A DNA stretch of 5,546 nucleotides, taken from contig CABRZA010000153.1 in the NCBI GenBank assembly GCA_902475285.1, positions 1 through 5,546 on the forward strand, in the 5' to 3' direction. Origin of the DNA: an uncultured Porphyromonadaceae bacterium. Lineage in GTDB: Bacteria; Bacteroidota; Bacteroidia; Bacteroidales; Muribaculaceae. Below, piece by piece: positions 1 to 5,363 of the stretch (its first letter is position 1; every line of letters starts with the position of its first letter). The notes under the pieces are model-generated. The model did no database searches and was not told the DNA's origin. It worked only from the letters and a program-made list of their open reading frames with translations. Made by a program: the position numbers and the translations under genes.

Positions 1-3
1 CCC

Positions 4-18
4 CGATTTCTAAAATCG
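4..18. repeat. Small perfect hairpin in left-edge leader
   Basis: CGATTT (4-9) and AAATCG (13-18) are perfect inverted repeats around a 3-base loop. The element lies in the leader expected from the promoter at 82-111. No T run follows on the minus strand within the window, so it does not look like a terminator. A second short stem, CGGGG (50-54) with CCCCG (65-69), lies closer to the expected transcript start. Their function is unknown. Confidence 0.4.
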
Positions 19-81
19 TTGCATGCGCCCCGAAGTATTTCTTTTTTAACGGGGGAAATTCAGACCCCGATAGTAGATATG

Positions 82-111
82 CAAAGTTAGGTATTATTTT
101 GCATTTCTCAA
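82..111 (-). promoter_or_regulatory. Bacteroidota-type promoter reading off the left edge
   Basis: On the minus strand, TAACTTTG (82-89) matches the Bacteroidota -7 consensus TAnnTTTG exactly and is followed by CA, a common extension. A TTTTG (109-113) lies upstream, with 19 bases between its TTG (109-111) and the -7 box, which fits the usual -33/-7 spacing. Transcription would begin near 75-80 and run leftwards into a gene outside the window. The motif match is direct; activity is inferred. Confidence 0.6.
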
Positions 112-188
112 AATTTCAACGCCCAATTCAATAAAAAGTTTGTAAAGCATCACTTTTCCAGCATAAGAAGTCCCGACATCTACCCCTT

Positions 189-689
189 TCACTTGCTCGT
201 GAGGGTGGTGAGGGCGGAAGGGGTGGGGTTGTGGGCGAGGATTTTGCCGTCGGGGCCAATGAGGAGGGAGCCGAGGCCGTCGTCGAGGCCGTAGGTGTCG
301 ATTATGGCGCGCGCGGTGTCGCCGCCGACGTGGTATTGCGTGGCGGCGATGAGGCTGTCGCGACGGACTATCTCGCCGAAAAGCTCGGGCGACTCGTCGA
401 GGTTCACGCCCAGGAGCTGCACGTTGGATGGCTGCTCGCGACGCAGCCACGCGGTGTAGTCGTTGGCGGCGCGGCGGCTGGGGGCGTCGGTCGATTTCCA
501 GAAAGTGAGCAGCACATACCGGCCCTCGTTGTCGGCTACGGTCGTGGCAGGTGCTCCCGTATCCTGCGCCGGCAGCCAAAGAGCGGGCGCCCGTCGACCT
601 ATTGAGGTACGGTATCGTGAATCCGCATAGCCCACGGCGCACAGCAGCAGGCATACGAAAATCACTATCAGGAGCAAGGTCTTTTTCAT
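189..689 (-). CDS. Exported thioredoxin-fold protein lacking redox cysteines
   Basis: This 166-residue protein belongs by sequence pattern to the TlpA/AhpC-like thioredoxin-fold group. It opens with a basic MKK and a hydrophobic stretch (about residues 4-20), a signal peptide or membrane anchor, so it should act outside the cytoplasm. No proper lipobox precedes either cysteine in that stretch. The core runs from RAPALWLP (about 33-40) through VLLTFW (59-64) to LLIGPDGKI (142-150), the usual strand and turn near the fold's end. Where active members have CxPC, this one reads DAPS (68-71), and the cis-proline position appears to be Leu139. The mature part has no cysteine, so disulfide chemistry is not expected; a binding or scaffolding role is possible. 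I chose the ATG at 689 because it gives a clean signal sequence. An ATG at 698 adds three residues, and a GTG at 737 would put 16 non-signal residues ahead. It follows the ZIP transporter by 57 bases. Confidence 0.75.
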   Translation of the reverse strand: MKKTLLLIVIFVCLLLCAVGYADSRYRTSIGRRAPALWLPAQDTGAPATTVADNEGRYVLLTFWKSTDAPSRRAANDYTAWLRREQPSNVQLLGVNLDESPELFGEIVRRDSLIAATQYHVGGDTARAIIDTYGLDDGLGSLLIGPDGKILAHNPTPSALTTLTSK

Positions 690-746
690 AATTTCCATTT
701 TCAGTAACAACGCCGCGCCTCCCCCAAAGGTTGACACCGGGCGATG

Positions 747-1514
747 TCACAGCACGATGAGCGTGAGCGCCATCACGGCCATGCCGGCCACCACACCGCC
801 GAGCGCAAGGTGATGGTGGCCGTTGCTCTCGGCACCCGGAAGCAGCTCGTCGAACGAGATATAGACCATCACACCGGCCACTGCGGCAAGGCATGCGGCG
901 TTGACGGCGCCGTTCCAGAAAGGCATCAGGAAAATCATGCCGGCGAGAGCGCCGACGGGTTCGGCCAGACCGCTGAGGAAGGTGTAGCGCAGGGCCTGCT
1001 TGCGGCTGCCGGTGGAATGATAGATGGGTACGAACACGGCGATGCCCTCGGGGATATTGTGCACGGCGATGGCGGCCACTATGGGGAGGGCCACATCGAT
1101 GCCGTCGAGAGCCGACACGAATGTGGCCATGCCCTCGGGGAAATTATGTATGCCTATTGCCAGCGCCACCATGGTGCCCGTGCGCTTCATGCGCGCGGGG
1201 TCGACGCCGCCGGGCGGAGGCATCTCGTGGGGGTTTTCGTCGGAAGGCACAAGTCGGTCGATGAGGGCCGTGAAGCCTATGCCGCCGAAGAACCACGCCG
1301 CCGTCACGGCCTCCGAAAAATGCTCCGAAGCCTCGGGCAGCAGCTCCATAAACGAAATGTAGATCATCACCCCGGCCGAAAGACCCATGGCGAAGGCCAG
1401 CACACGCGTGCTTTGGCGGCGACTCACGAACGTGAGCAGACCGCCCAGCCCGGTCGACATACCGGCGAGCAGCGTAAGGGCGAGGGCGAAAAGTATAGTT
1501 TCAACCGATGGCAT
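747..1514 (-). CDS. zupT: ZIP-family divalent metal transporter (ZupT-like)
   Basis: The 255-residue product matches the length and layout of bacterial ZupT, an inner-membrane permease that imports zinc and, less selectively, other divalent metals such as iron or manganese. About eight membrane segments can be seen (roughly 5-29, 36-60, 72-90, 113-137, 143-165, 178-198, 203-221, 233-254). The metal-site signatures are intact: HNFPEG at 123-128 in the fourth segment and HNIPEG at 152-157 in the fifth, whose His, Asn/Asp and Glu side chains bind the metal in this family. Conserved acidic ELLP motifs also occur at 57-60 and 223-226. The loop between segments three and four (about 89-112) is short and not histidine-rich, while HHH (233-235) lies before the last segment. 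It starts 72 bases after the truncated repeat gene. No metal-responsive operator was recognised, so zinc control cannot be claimed. Metal preference cannot be read from sequence alone. Confidence 0.93.
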   Translation of the reverse strand: MPSVETILFALALTLLAGMSTGLGGLLTFVSRRQSTRVLAFAMGLSAGVMIYISFMELLPEASEHFSEAVTAAWFFGGIGFTALIDRLVPSDENPHEMPPPGGVDPARMKRTGTMVALAIGIHNFPEGMATFVSALDGIDVALPIVAAIAVHNIPEGIAVFVPIYHSTGSRKQALRYTFLSGLAEPVGALAGMIFLMPFWNGAVNAACLAAVAGVMVYISFDELLPGAESNGHHHLALGGVVAGMAVMALTLIVL

Positions 1515-1563
1515 GATAACGGAACTCAGAACGGTATTATAACCCCCGCACGAGCGGTTGGGT

Positions 1564-1590
1564 TTAGCATCCGACGATTTTTACCTTCAT
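1564..1590 (-). pseudogene. Out-of-frame C-terminal tail of the truncated DUF285 gene
   Basis: Read one frame away from the truncated gene, this segment encodes MKVKIVGC and a stop, and the codons just before it give VNPG. The intact neighbour ends IINSDKVKIIRN, and both share the identical bases AAGGTAAAAATC just before their stop codons. The segment is therefore the relic of the original C-terminus, cut off by a frame change between MFDGC and this tail. The match is short but its position is right. Confidence 0.6.
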
Positions 1591-2186
1591 GCCGGGATTG
1601 ACGGCACACGGCAACCGTCGAACATATGGTCGGCCGTCCGCGCGCAGTGGGGATGGGTTGAGCCAAGATTGATTTCCACCAGTTCCGCACATGCCTCGAA
1701 CATCGCGTCCATGCTCTGTGTAAGCCCGAAGTCGAGATTGCCGAGATCGATTCGTTTCATTTTGGAGCACTGCCCGAACATTCCTTGGGCGATGACAACA
1801 TCCACGCTCTCCAAGCCTGAAAGGTCTACCTCTTCAAGGCTACTGCAAGTTCGGAACATATGGAAGGCTTCGAAGGGACTGTCGGCTTTGAAATTACGGA
1901 GGTCGACCGCTGTAACCGAAGCCCCGCCGTCGATTTTGAAACCGTTGGCAAACTCGGCGCAAACATCCGCGGGCAGCACATTCTCACCCTTGGCAAGGGG
2001 AAAGATGCCGTGGCTACGCTTGAGCTCGGGCTCCGGGCGGCTTAAAAGCGTGGAAACAAGCCCCTTCAACTGCTGTTTGAAAAGGAACTTCCCCGGAGCG
2101 AGGAGAACGGGAGGTTTTGAGCAGGTTTCGCTCACCACTATACGCAGCTGCGAGCCGGAGGGGGCGCCACTATTGGAGAATCGCAT
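1587..2186 (-). CDS. Truncated tandem paralogue of the DUF285 repeat protein
   Basis: This 199-residue reading frame is a shortened copy of the gene just upstream. The shared region begins at QLRI (residues 13-16), includes LLAPGKFL (28-35) and FPLAKGEN (62-69), and continues into DUF285 repeats starting MF at 110, 136, 162 and 188, again 26 residues apart. Compared with the neighbour it lacks the N-terminal zinc ribbon and stops just after MFDGC, the start of repeat four, with an unrelated end RVPSIPA. The expected C-terminal tail follows in a different frame (see 1564-1590), so the gene seems to have lost most of repeats four to seven by a deletion that also shifted the frame. Its ATG lies 12 bases after the neighbour's stop, as expected for a co-transcribed tandem duplicate. 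It could still make a short protein, but decay is the simpler reading. No signal peptide is present. Function is unknown. Confidence 0.7.
   Translation of the reverse strand: MRFSNSGAPSGSQLRIVVSETCSKPPVLLAPGKFLFKQQLKGLVSTLLSRPEPELKRSHGIFPLAKGENVLPADVCAEFANGFKIDGGASVTAVDLRNFKADSPFEAFHMFRTCSSLEEVDLSGLESVDVVIAQGMFGQCSKMKRIDLGNLDFGLTQSMDAMFEACAELVEINLGSTHPHCARTADHMFDGCRVPSIPA
1626..1859 (-). repeat. Three 78-base DUF285 repeats in the truncated paralogue
   Basis: Three consecutive coding units of 78 bases (26 residues) each begin with Met-Phe and carry a cysteine at unit position five (FRTC, FGQC, FEAC), followed by a leucine-rich strand such as VDLSGL, IDLGNL or INLGST. They correspond in order to units one to three of the intact neighbour. 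A fourth unit begins (MFDGC) and is then broken. Confidence 0.75.
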
Positions 2187-2198
2187 ATCTGGGAGGTA

Positions 2199-3176
2199 TC
2201 AGTTGCGGATGATTTTTACCTTGTCGGAGTTGATTATCACTGTAATGAAGTCCTGGGTCTTGGCCGTGCAATTCCGCACCACCACCTCTTTGAGCTTGGG
2301 GCAGTTATCAAACATTCCTTTCACCTCCTGTATATCGTCGAGGCATATGCCGGAAAGGTCTACGCGCTCGAGGCCAATGCACCCGGCGAACATATAGTCG
2401 ACATTTTTGAGGCGGCTGAGCCTGAGTCCTGTAAGGCTGAGGTTCTTGATTTTCCAACAGGAAGCGAACATTCTTTCGGCGTTCTCGATGGTCACGTCGC
2501 ACCAGCCGGTGAAGTCGATGCGCTCGAGGCTGTGGCAGCCGTCGAACATGCCGGCAGCCGATACGGTGCGGTTGGAGTGCACCGACTCGAGATTGATTTC
2601 TTCGAGCGCGGCGCAGTCGGAGAACATGCGCGCGAAGCTGGTGACGTTGCAGAAATCAAGGTTGCCCATATTTATGCTGCGCAGCTGGCGGCACGCATAG
2701 AACATCCACGAGGCATCGCTGACTTTCACACACCCCATGCCCGTGAGATCGGCTGTGGTAAGCGATGAGCAGCCTTTGAACATCTCCAAGGCATTGAACG
2801 GACCTTCGGCCTTGAAATTGTCGAAGTCGACCACAGAGACACCCTCGCCGTTGACTATGCGCAAGCCCTTGGTGAACTCCGGGACAAGCGACAGACGGAT
2901 GATGTTGGTGCCTTTTTCGAGGGGATATACACCTTCGCTTCGCTTGTTCGAGGCGTTGGAATTGCCGAACAAGGAGTTGAAAAATTTCGATACCTGCTCA
3001 ACAATGAGATATTTGCCCGGAGCGAGGACGGTGGGGAGCTTTGCGGCGCCCGGCTTCACCTCGATGCGGAGCTGTGGCGTGGGCGAGACGGAGTCGGCCA
3101 GGGGGCGGCGTCCGCACACGGGGCAGTAGCGGGCGTCGGAGGGGAGGTTTTCGGCGTTACAGCGATGACATTTCAT
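2199..3176 (-). CDS. Zinc-ribbon protein with seven DUF285 (BspA-like) repeats
   Basis: The 325-residue product has no signal peptide and is probably cytoplasmic. It begins with a zinc ribbon, C3-x2-C6 and C18-x2-C21. A middle region (about 35-131) includes QLRI, VLAPGKYL (50-57) and YPLEKGTN (84-91) and is shared with the truncated copy downstream; I do not recognise it as a named domain. From residue 132 come seven DUF285-type leucine-rich units beginning with MF at 132, 158, 184, 210, 236, 262 and 288, exactly 26 residues apart, followed by a short tail ending DKVKIIRN. Each unit has a cysteine at its fifth position, forming a ladder. Related secreted BspA proteins mediate adhesion, but here the missing signal and the zinc ribbon point to an intracellular binding role, which is inference. 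It begins 25 bases after the PatB gene, so co-transcription is likely. Binding partner and function are unknown. Confidence 0.85.
   Translation of the reverse strand: MKCHRCNAENLPSDARYCPVCGRRPLADSVSPTPQLRIEVKPGAAKLPTVLAPGKYLIVEQVSKFFNSLFGNSNASNKRSEGVYPLEKGTNIIRLSLVPEFTKGLRIVNGEGVSVVDFDNFKAEGPFNALEMFKGCSSLTTADLTGMGCVKVSDASWMFYACRQLRSINMGNLDFCNVTSFARMFSDCAALEEINLESVHSNRTVSAAGMFDGCHSLERIDFTGWCDVTIENAERMFASCWKIKNLSLTGLRLSRLKNVDYMFAGCIGLERVDLSGICLDDIQEVKGMFDNCPKLKEVVVRNCTAKTQDFITVIINSDKVKIIRN
2238..2783 (-). repeat. Seven exact 78-base DUF285 coding repeats
   Basis: The array covers residues 132-313 of the zinc-ribbon protein. All seven units have the same length, 26 residues, with no insertion or deletion. 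Conserved positions are Met-Phe at unit positions 1-2, Cys at 5, a hydrophobic residue at 8, and a strand such as ADLTGM, INMGNL or VDLSGI. Units differ enough at other positions that they are not recent copies of one another. Confidence 0.85.
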
Positions 3177-3201
3177 ATCGGTGAGGAGATTGGGTTGATA
3201 G

Positions 3202-4368
3202 TCAGGAGTTTCTTTTTACAAAATCGGCGAAGCGACGGAGAGCATCCATAAGGCGGTGACGGGGGCAGGCTATGTTCCAACGCATGAAGCCTTCGCCGTC
3301 GGCGCCGTACATCGTGCCGGCGTTGAGCCAGAGGCCGCAGTCGTCGATGAGCAGCTCCTCGAGCTGCGCGGAGGGTATGCCGAGGGCGCGCACATCCATC
3401 CACACTAAATAGGTGCCCTCGAGGCGGCAGAGGGGGAAGGACGGGAGGTGCCGGGCACAATATTCGGCCATGGCCTCATAGTTGGCGTGCAGATAGTCGA
3501 GGAGAGCCTCGAGCCATGCCTCGCCGTGCTTGTAGGCGGCAATTGTGGCGGCGACGCCGAAGGGGTTTACGTCGCACACCTCGTTGATGTTTATGGCGCG
3601 GTCGATGCGCCGGCGCATGGCGGCGTCGGGCGCCACGATATCGGCAATCTGCAAGCCCGCGATATTGAAGGCCTTGCTTGGCGACACGCAGCTCACGGCA
3701 CAGCCGGAGAACTCTTCGGGAAGGGTGCCGTAGGGAGTGTATTTATAAGGCTTGAAAACGAGCTCGCAGTGTATCTCGTCGCTCACCACGGTCACACCGT
3801 TGGCCTTGCATATACGCGCCAGGCGCAGGAGCTCGTCGCGGCTCCACACGCGGCCGGCAGGGTTGGCGGGGTTGCAGAGCAGAAGCACGCGCGCACGAGG
3901 GTCGGCGGCCTTGCGCTCGAGGTCGTCGAAGTCTATCTCATAGCTTTCGCCGGTGTAGCGGAGGGGGTTGGCGAGAGCCTCGCAGCCATTGTTGCGGATG
4001 GAGGAGAAGAAGCAGTTGTAGACGGGCGTCTGCACTATCACCTTGTCGCCCGGCTCGGTCAAGGCCTTGATTATGGCCGAGATGGCGGGAACGACACCCG
4101 AAGTGTAGATAATGTCGGAAGGACGGATCTTCCAACCGTGTCGACGTTCGAACCAGCCGCATACGGCATCGTAATAGTCGTCGCCCACCTTGGTATAGCC
4201 GAATACGCCGTGGTCGACCCTCCGGCAGAGGGCCTCGACGATTGCGGGCGCAGTGGCGAAGTCCATATCGGCCACCCAGAGCGGAAGCTCCACGCCGGGG
4301 CGCGAGTCCCACTTGTAGGAGCCCGACGCGCGGCGGTCGACGCCACGGTCGAAGTCGTAGTCGTTCAT
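3202..4368 (-). CDS. patB: MalY/PatB-family PLP-dependent C-S lyase/aminotransferase
   Basis: This is a full-length 388-residue fold-type I PLP enzyme of the MalY/PatB group, which cleaves cystathionine or related cysteine conjugates to a thiol, pyruvate and ammonia; some members act as aminotransferases. Visible marks are LPLWVADMDF (28-37), typical of the group; the Tyr stacking over the cofactor at Y117 in TPVYNCFF; NPANPAG (166-172) with the cofactor-contacting Asn; SDEIH (196-200) with Asp197 binding the pyridine nitrogen; SPSKAFNIAGLQ (229-240) with Lys232 as the Schiff-base lysine; and Arg363 in FMRWNIACPR for the substrate carboxylate. All key residues are present, so it should be active in the cytoplasm, in sulfur amino acid metabolism. 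Its ATG overlaps the stop of the DUF3737 gene by four bases (4365-4368), which implies translational coupling. The in vivo substrate cannot be told from sequence. Confidence 0.93.
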   Translation of the reverse strand: MNDYDFDRGVDRRASGSYKWDSRPGVELPLWVADMDFATAPAIVEALCRRVDHGVFGYTKVGDDYYDAVCGWFERRHGWKIRPSDIIYTSGVVPAISAIIKALTEPGDKVIVQTPVYNCFFSSIRNNGCEALANPLRYTGESYEIDFDDLERKAADPRARVLLLCNPANPAGRVWSRDELLRLARICKANGVTVVSDEIHCELVFKPYKYTPYGTLPEEFSGCAVSCVSPSKAFNIAGLQIADIVAPDAAMRRRIDRAININEVCDVNPFGVAATIAAYKHGEAWLEALLDYLHANYEAMAEYCARHLPSFPLCRLEGTYLVWMDVRALGIPSAQLEELLIDDCGLWLNAGTMYGADGEGFMRWNIACPRHRLMDALRRFADFVKRNS

Positions 4369-5213
4369 TTCTTCTTCGTGGTTATGATGCAGTTGGCGGG
4401 CGCTTGAATGTGCTCGTCGATAATGATTTCACCTATTTCGGGGGCGTCGATATAGCCCGTGGTTGGGTTCTTGACGCTAGTTATCGGCGAGCTGACGGTA
4501 GCCCGCACGGCCGACTCCTCGAAGGCAAGGTCGGCGTCGGCGTCGAAGGTGCAATTCTCGAGCACGAGGTCGCGGCAGTAGCACAGCGGCTGCGTGCCCG
4601 AAATATGGCAGTTGATAAGATGCAGACCCTTGGAGTGCCAGCCGAGGTACTCGCCGTGGAGCTCGCTGTCGCGCACGGTCACACCCTCGGTCTCCCAGAA
4701 GGCGTCCTTGGAGTGGATTACGGCATTGCTGATTTCCACATTGCGGGCGTACTGGAAGGAATAGTTGCCCTGCTGGCGGTAGTTGGCTATGCGTATGTCG
4801 CTGCAATGCATGAAGATATAGTCGGCCTTGTCGACGGTTACATCCTCGATGTCGATGCCGGAGCAGTGCCAGAGAGTCTCCTGCGCGTCGGAGAAGTTTA
4901 CGCGCCGGAGCTTTATGCCGTGCATCTCGCGGAACATTTTGGGAGCGTCGACCACGGTATCGGTCATCTCGCAATTGTCGGAATACCAAAGGGCAGCACG
5001 CGCGCCCGGGGTGAACACGCAGTGGTCGACGCTGAAACCGTCGACATGCCAAAAGGGATATTTGCCCTCGAAGCGGCAGTTGCGGGCGATGATGTCGGAG
5101 CAACGTTTGAGCGCCGACTCGCCGGCAAGGAATGTCACGTTGTCGAGTTGGAGTCCGCGGCTGGCGAAAAGCGGCCGCTCGCCACCGAAAGAAGTATCTT
5201 TAAATTTTTCCAT
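4365..5213 (-). CDS. DUF3737 family right-handed beta-helix protein
   Basis: This 282-residue protein begins MEKFKDTSFGGERPLF, the usual opening of DUF3737 proteins. From about residue 12 to 240 it is built of roughly twelve imperfect coils of 19-21 residues. Each has a pattern like (aromatic)-W/M-H-C/S-S-G-I-x-I-x-D/N, for example YPFWHVDGFSVDHC (52-65), ETLWHCSGIDIEDV (112-125) and YIFMHCSDIRIANY (132-145). This is a parallel beta-helix like those of pectate-lyase-type folds. There is no signal peptide, so it is probably cytoplasmic. No catalytic motif can be assigned and its function is unknown. It is the first gene after the promoter at 5291-5321, and its TGA overlaps the ATG of the PatB gene. 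As I recall, the two families are neighbours in other gut bacteria too, which suggests a joint role. The ATG at 5213 follows an A/T-rich leader without a Shine-Dalgarno sequence. Confidence 0.88.
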   Translation of the reverse strand: MEKFKDTSFGGERPLFASRGLQLDNVTFLAGESALKRCSDIIARNCRFEGKYPFWHVDGFSVDHCVFTPGARAALWYSDNCEMTDTVVDAPKMFREMHGIKLRRVNFSDAQETLWHCSGIDIEDVTVDKADYIFMHCSDIRIANYRQQGNYSFQYARNVEISNAVIHSKDAFWETEGVTVRDSELHGEYLGWHSKGLHLINCHISGTQPLCYCRDLVLENCTFDADADLAFEESAVRATVSSPITSVKNPTTGYIDAPEIGEIIIDEHIQAPANCIITTKKK

Positions 5214-5237
5214 TAATGCGATAATTACTGCAACACT

Positions 5238-5261
5238 TAAGTAACTCTAAAAAGTTACTTA
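5238..5261. promoter_or_regulatory. Perfect 9-bp inverted repeat in the operon leader
   Basis: TAAGTAACT (5238-5246) and AGTTACTTA (5253-5261) are perfect inverted repeats around a 6-base spacer. The element lies between the predicted transcript start (about 5285) and the DUF3737 ATG at 5213, so in RNA it would form a stem about 25-50 bases into the leader, 24 bases ahead of the start codon. On DNA it could equally be an operator for a dimeric regulator. It has no GC-rich stem or T run and is not a typical terminator. Confidence 0.5.
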
Positions 5262-5290
5262 TGCAAAAACCATGCCAAACATTGCATGTG

Positions 5291-5321
5291 CAAAATTACT
5301 AAATTTCCTCTTTCCGCGCAA
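5291..5321 (-). promoter_or_regulatory. Bacteroidota-type promoter for the DUF3737-patB operon
   Basis: On the minus strand, TAATTTTG (5291-5298) is a full match to the Bacteroidota -7 box TAnnTTTG and is followed by CA, as at the left-edge promoter. A TTG (5319-5321) lies 20 bases upstream of it, the expected distance for the -33 box. Transcription should begin near 5285, giving a leader of about 70 bases. No comparable site was found in the gaps between the downstream genes, so this may drive all six. Confidence 0.65.
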
Positions 5322-5363
5322 CGAGGCAGAACGTGCAAATTGCGCCGGCCCACCACCGGCATC

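Larger units (their letters stand above)
1..188. other. AT-richer intergenic region at left edge
   Basis: This stretch downstream of the thioredoxin-like gene contains no convincing gene. It is visibly richer in A and T than the genes to its right. It holds a minus-strand promoter candidate (82-111) and, beyond it, a leader-like segment with small inverted repeats. I see no GC stem followed by a T run that would end the operon from the right, so the site of termination is unclear. On the minus strand, bases 94-188 can be read as about 31 sense codons ending at a TAA, but they continue from a shadow frame of the thioredoxin-like gene and have no start of their own. Confidence 0.6.

Noticed and set aside
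94..188. Coding-like minus-strand stretch ending in GVEILRNAK
   Set aside because: It looks protein-like for about 31 codons but has no start of its own, joins a shadow frame of the thioredoxin-like gene, and overlaps the left-edge promoter. Nothing more than chance or an old gene remnant can be supported.
1546..1557. Small stem CCGC-ACGA-GCGG between the truncated gene and the ZIP gene
   Set aside because: The stem is only four base pairs and no T run follows on the minus strand, so it does not qualify as a terminator.
1515..1563. TATAAT-like sequence upstream of the ZIP gene
   Set aside because: It resembles an E. coli -10 box, but Bacteroidota use TAnnTTTG, and no -33 TTG lies at the right distance. 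Read-through from the upstream promoter is more likely.
744..1601. Plus-strand open frame of 285 codons opposite the ZIP transporter
   Set aside because: It is very rich in His, Gly, Arg and Ala, typical of the antisense of a membrane protein gene, and has no domain.
3448..4407. Long plus-strand open frame opposite the PatB gene (319 codons)
   Set aside because: It is a shadow caused by the GC-rich antisense strand. Its product has no recognisable domain, while the minus-strand frame has a complete PLP enzyme.
4242..5216. Long plus-strand open frame opposite the DUF3737 gene (324 codons)
   Set aside because: The translation is low-complexity in V, G, A and E, as expected from antisense to repeats; the opposite strand carries a recognisable DUF3737 protein.
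5344..5360. GCCGG/CCGGC inverted repeat beside the possible element end
   Set aside because: Five-base arms in GC-rich DNA are expected by chance, and nothing around them suggests a function.
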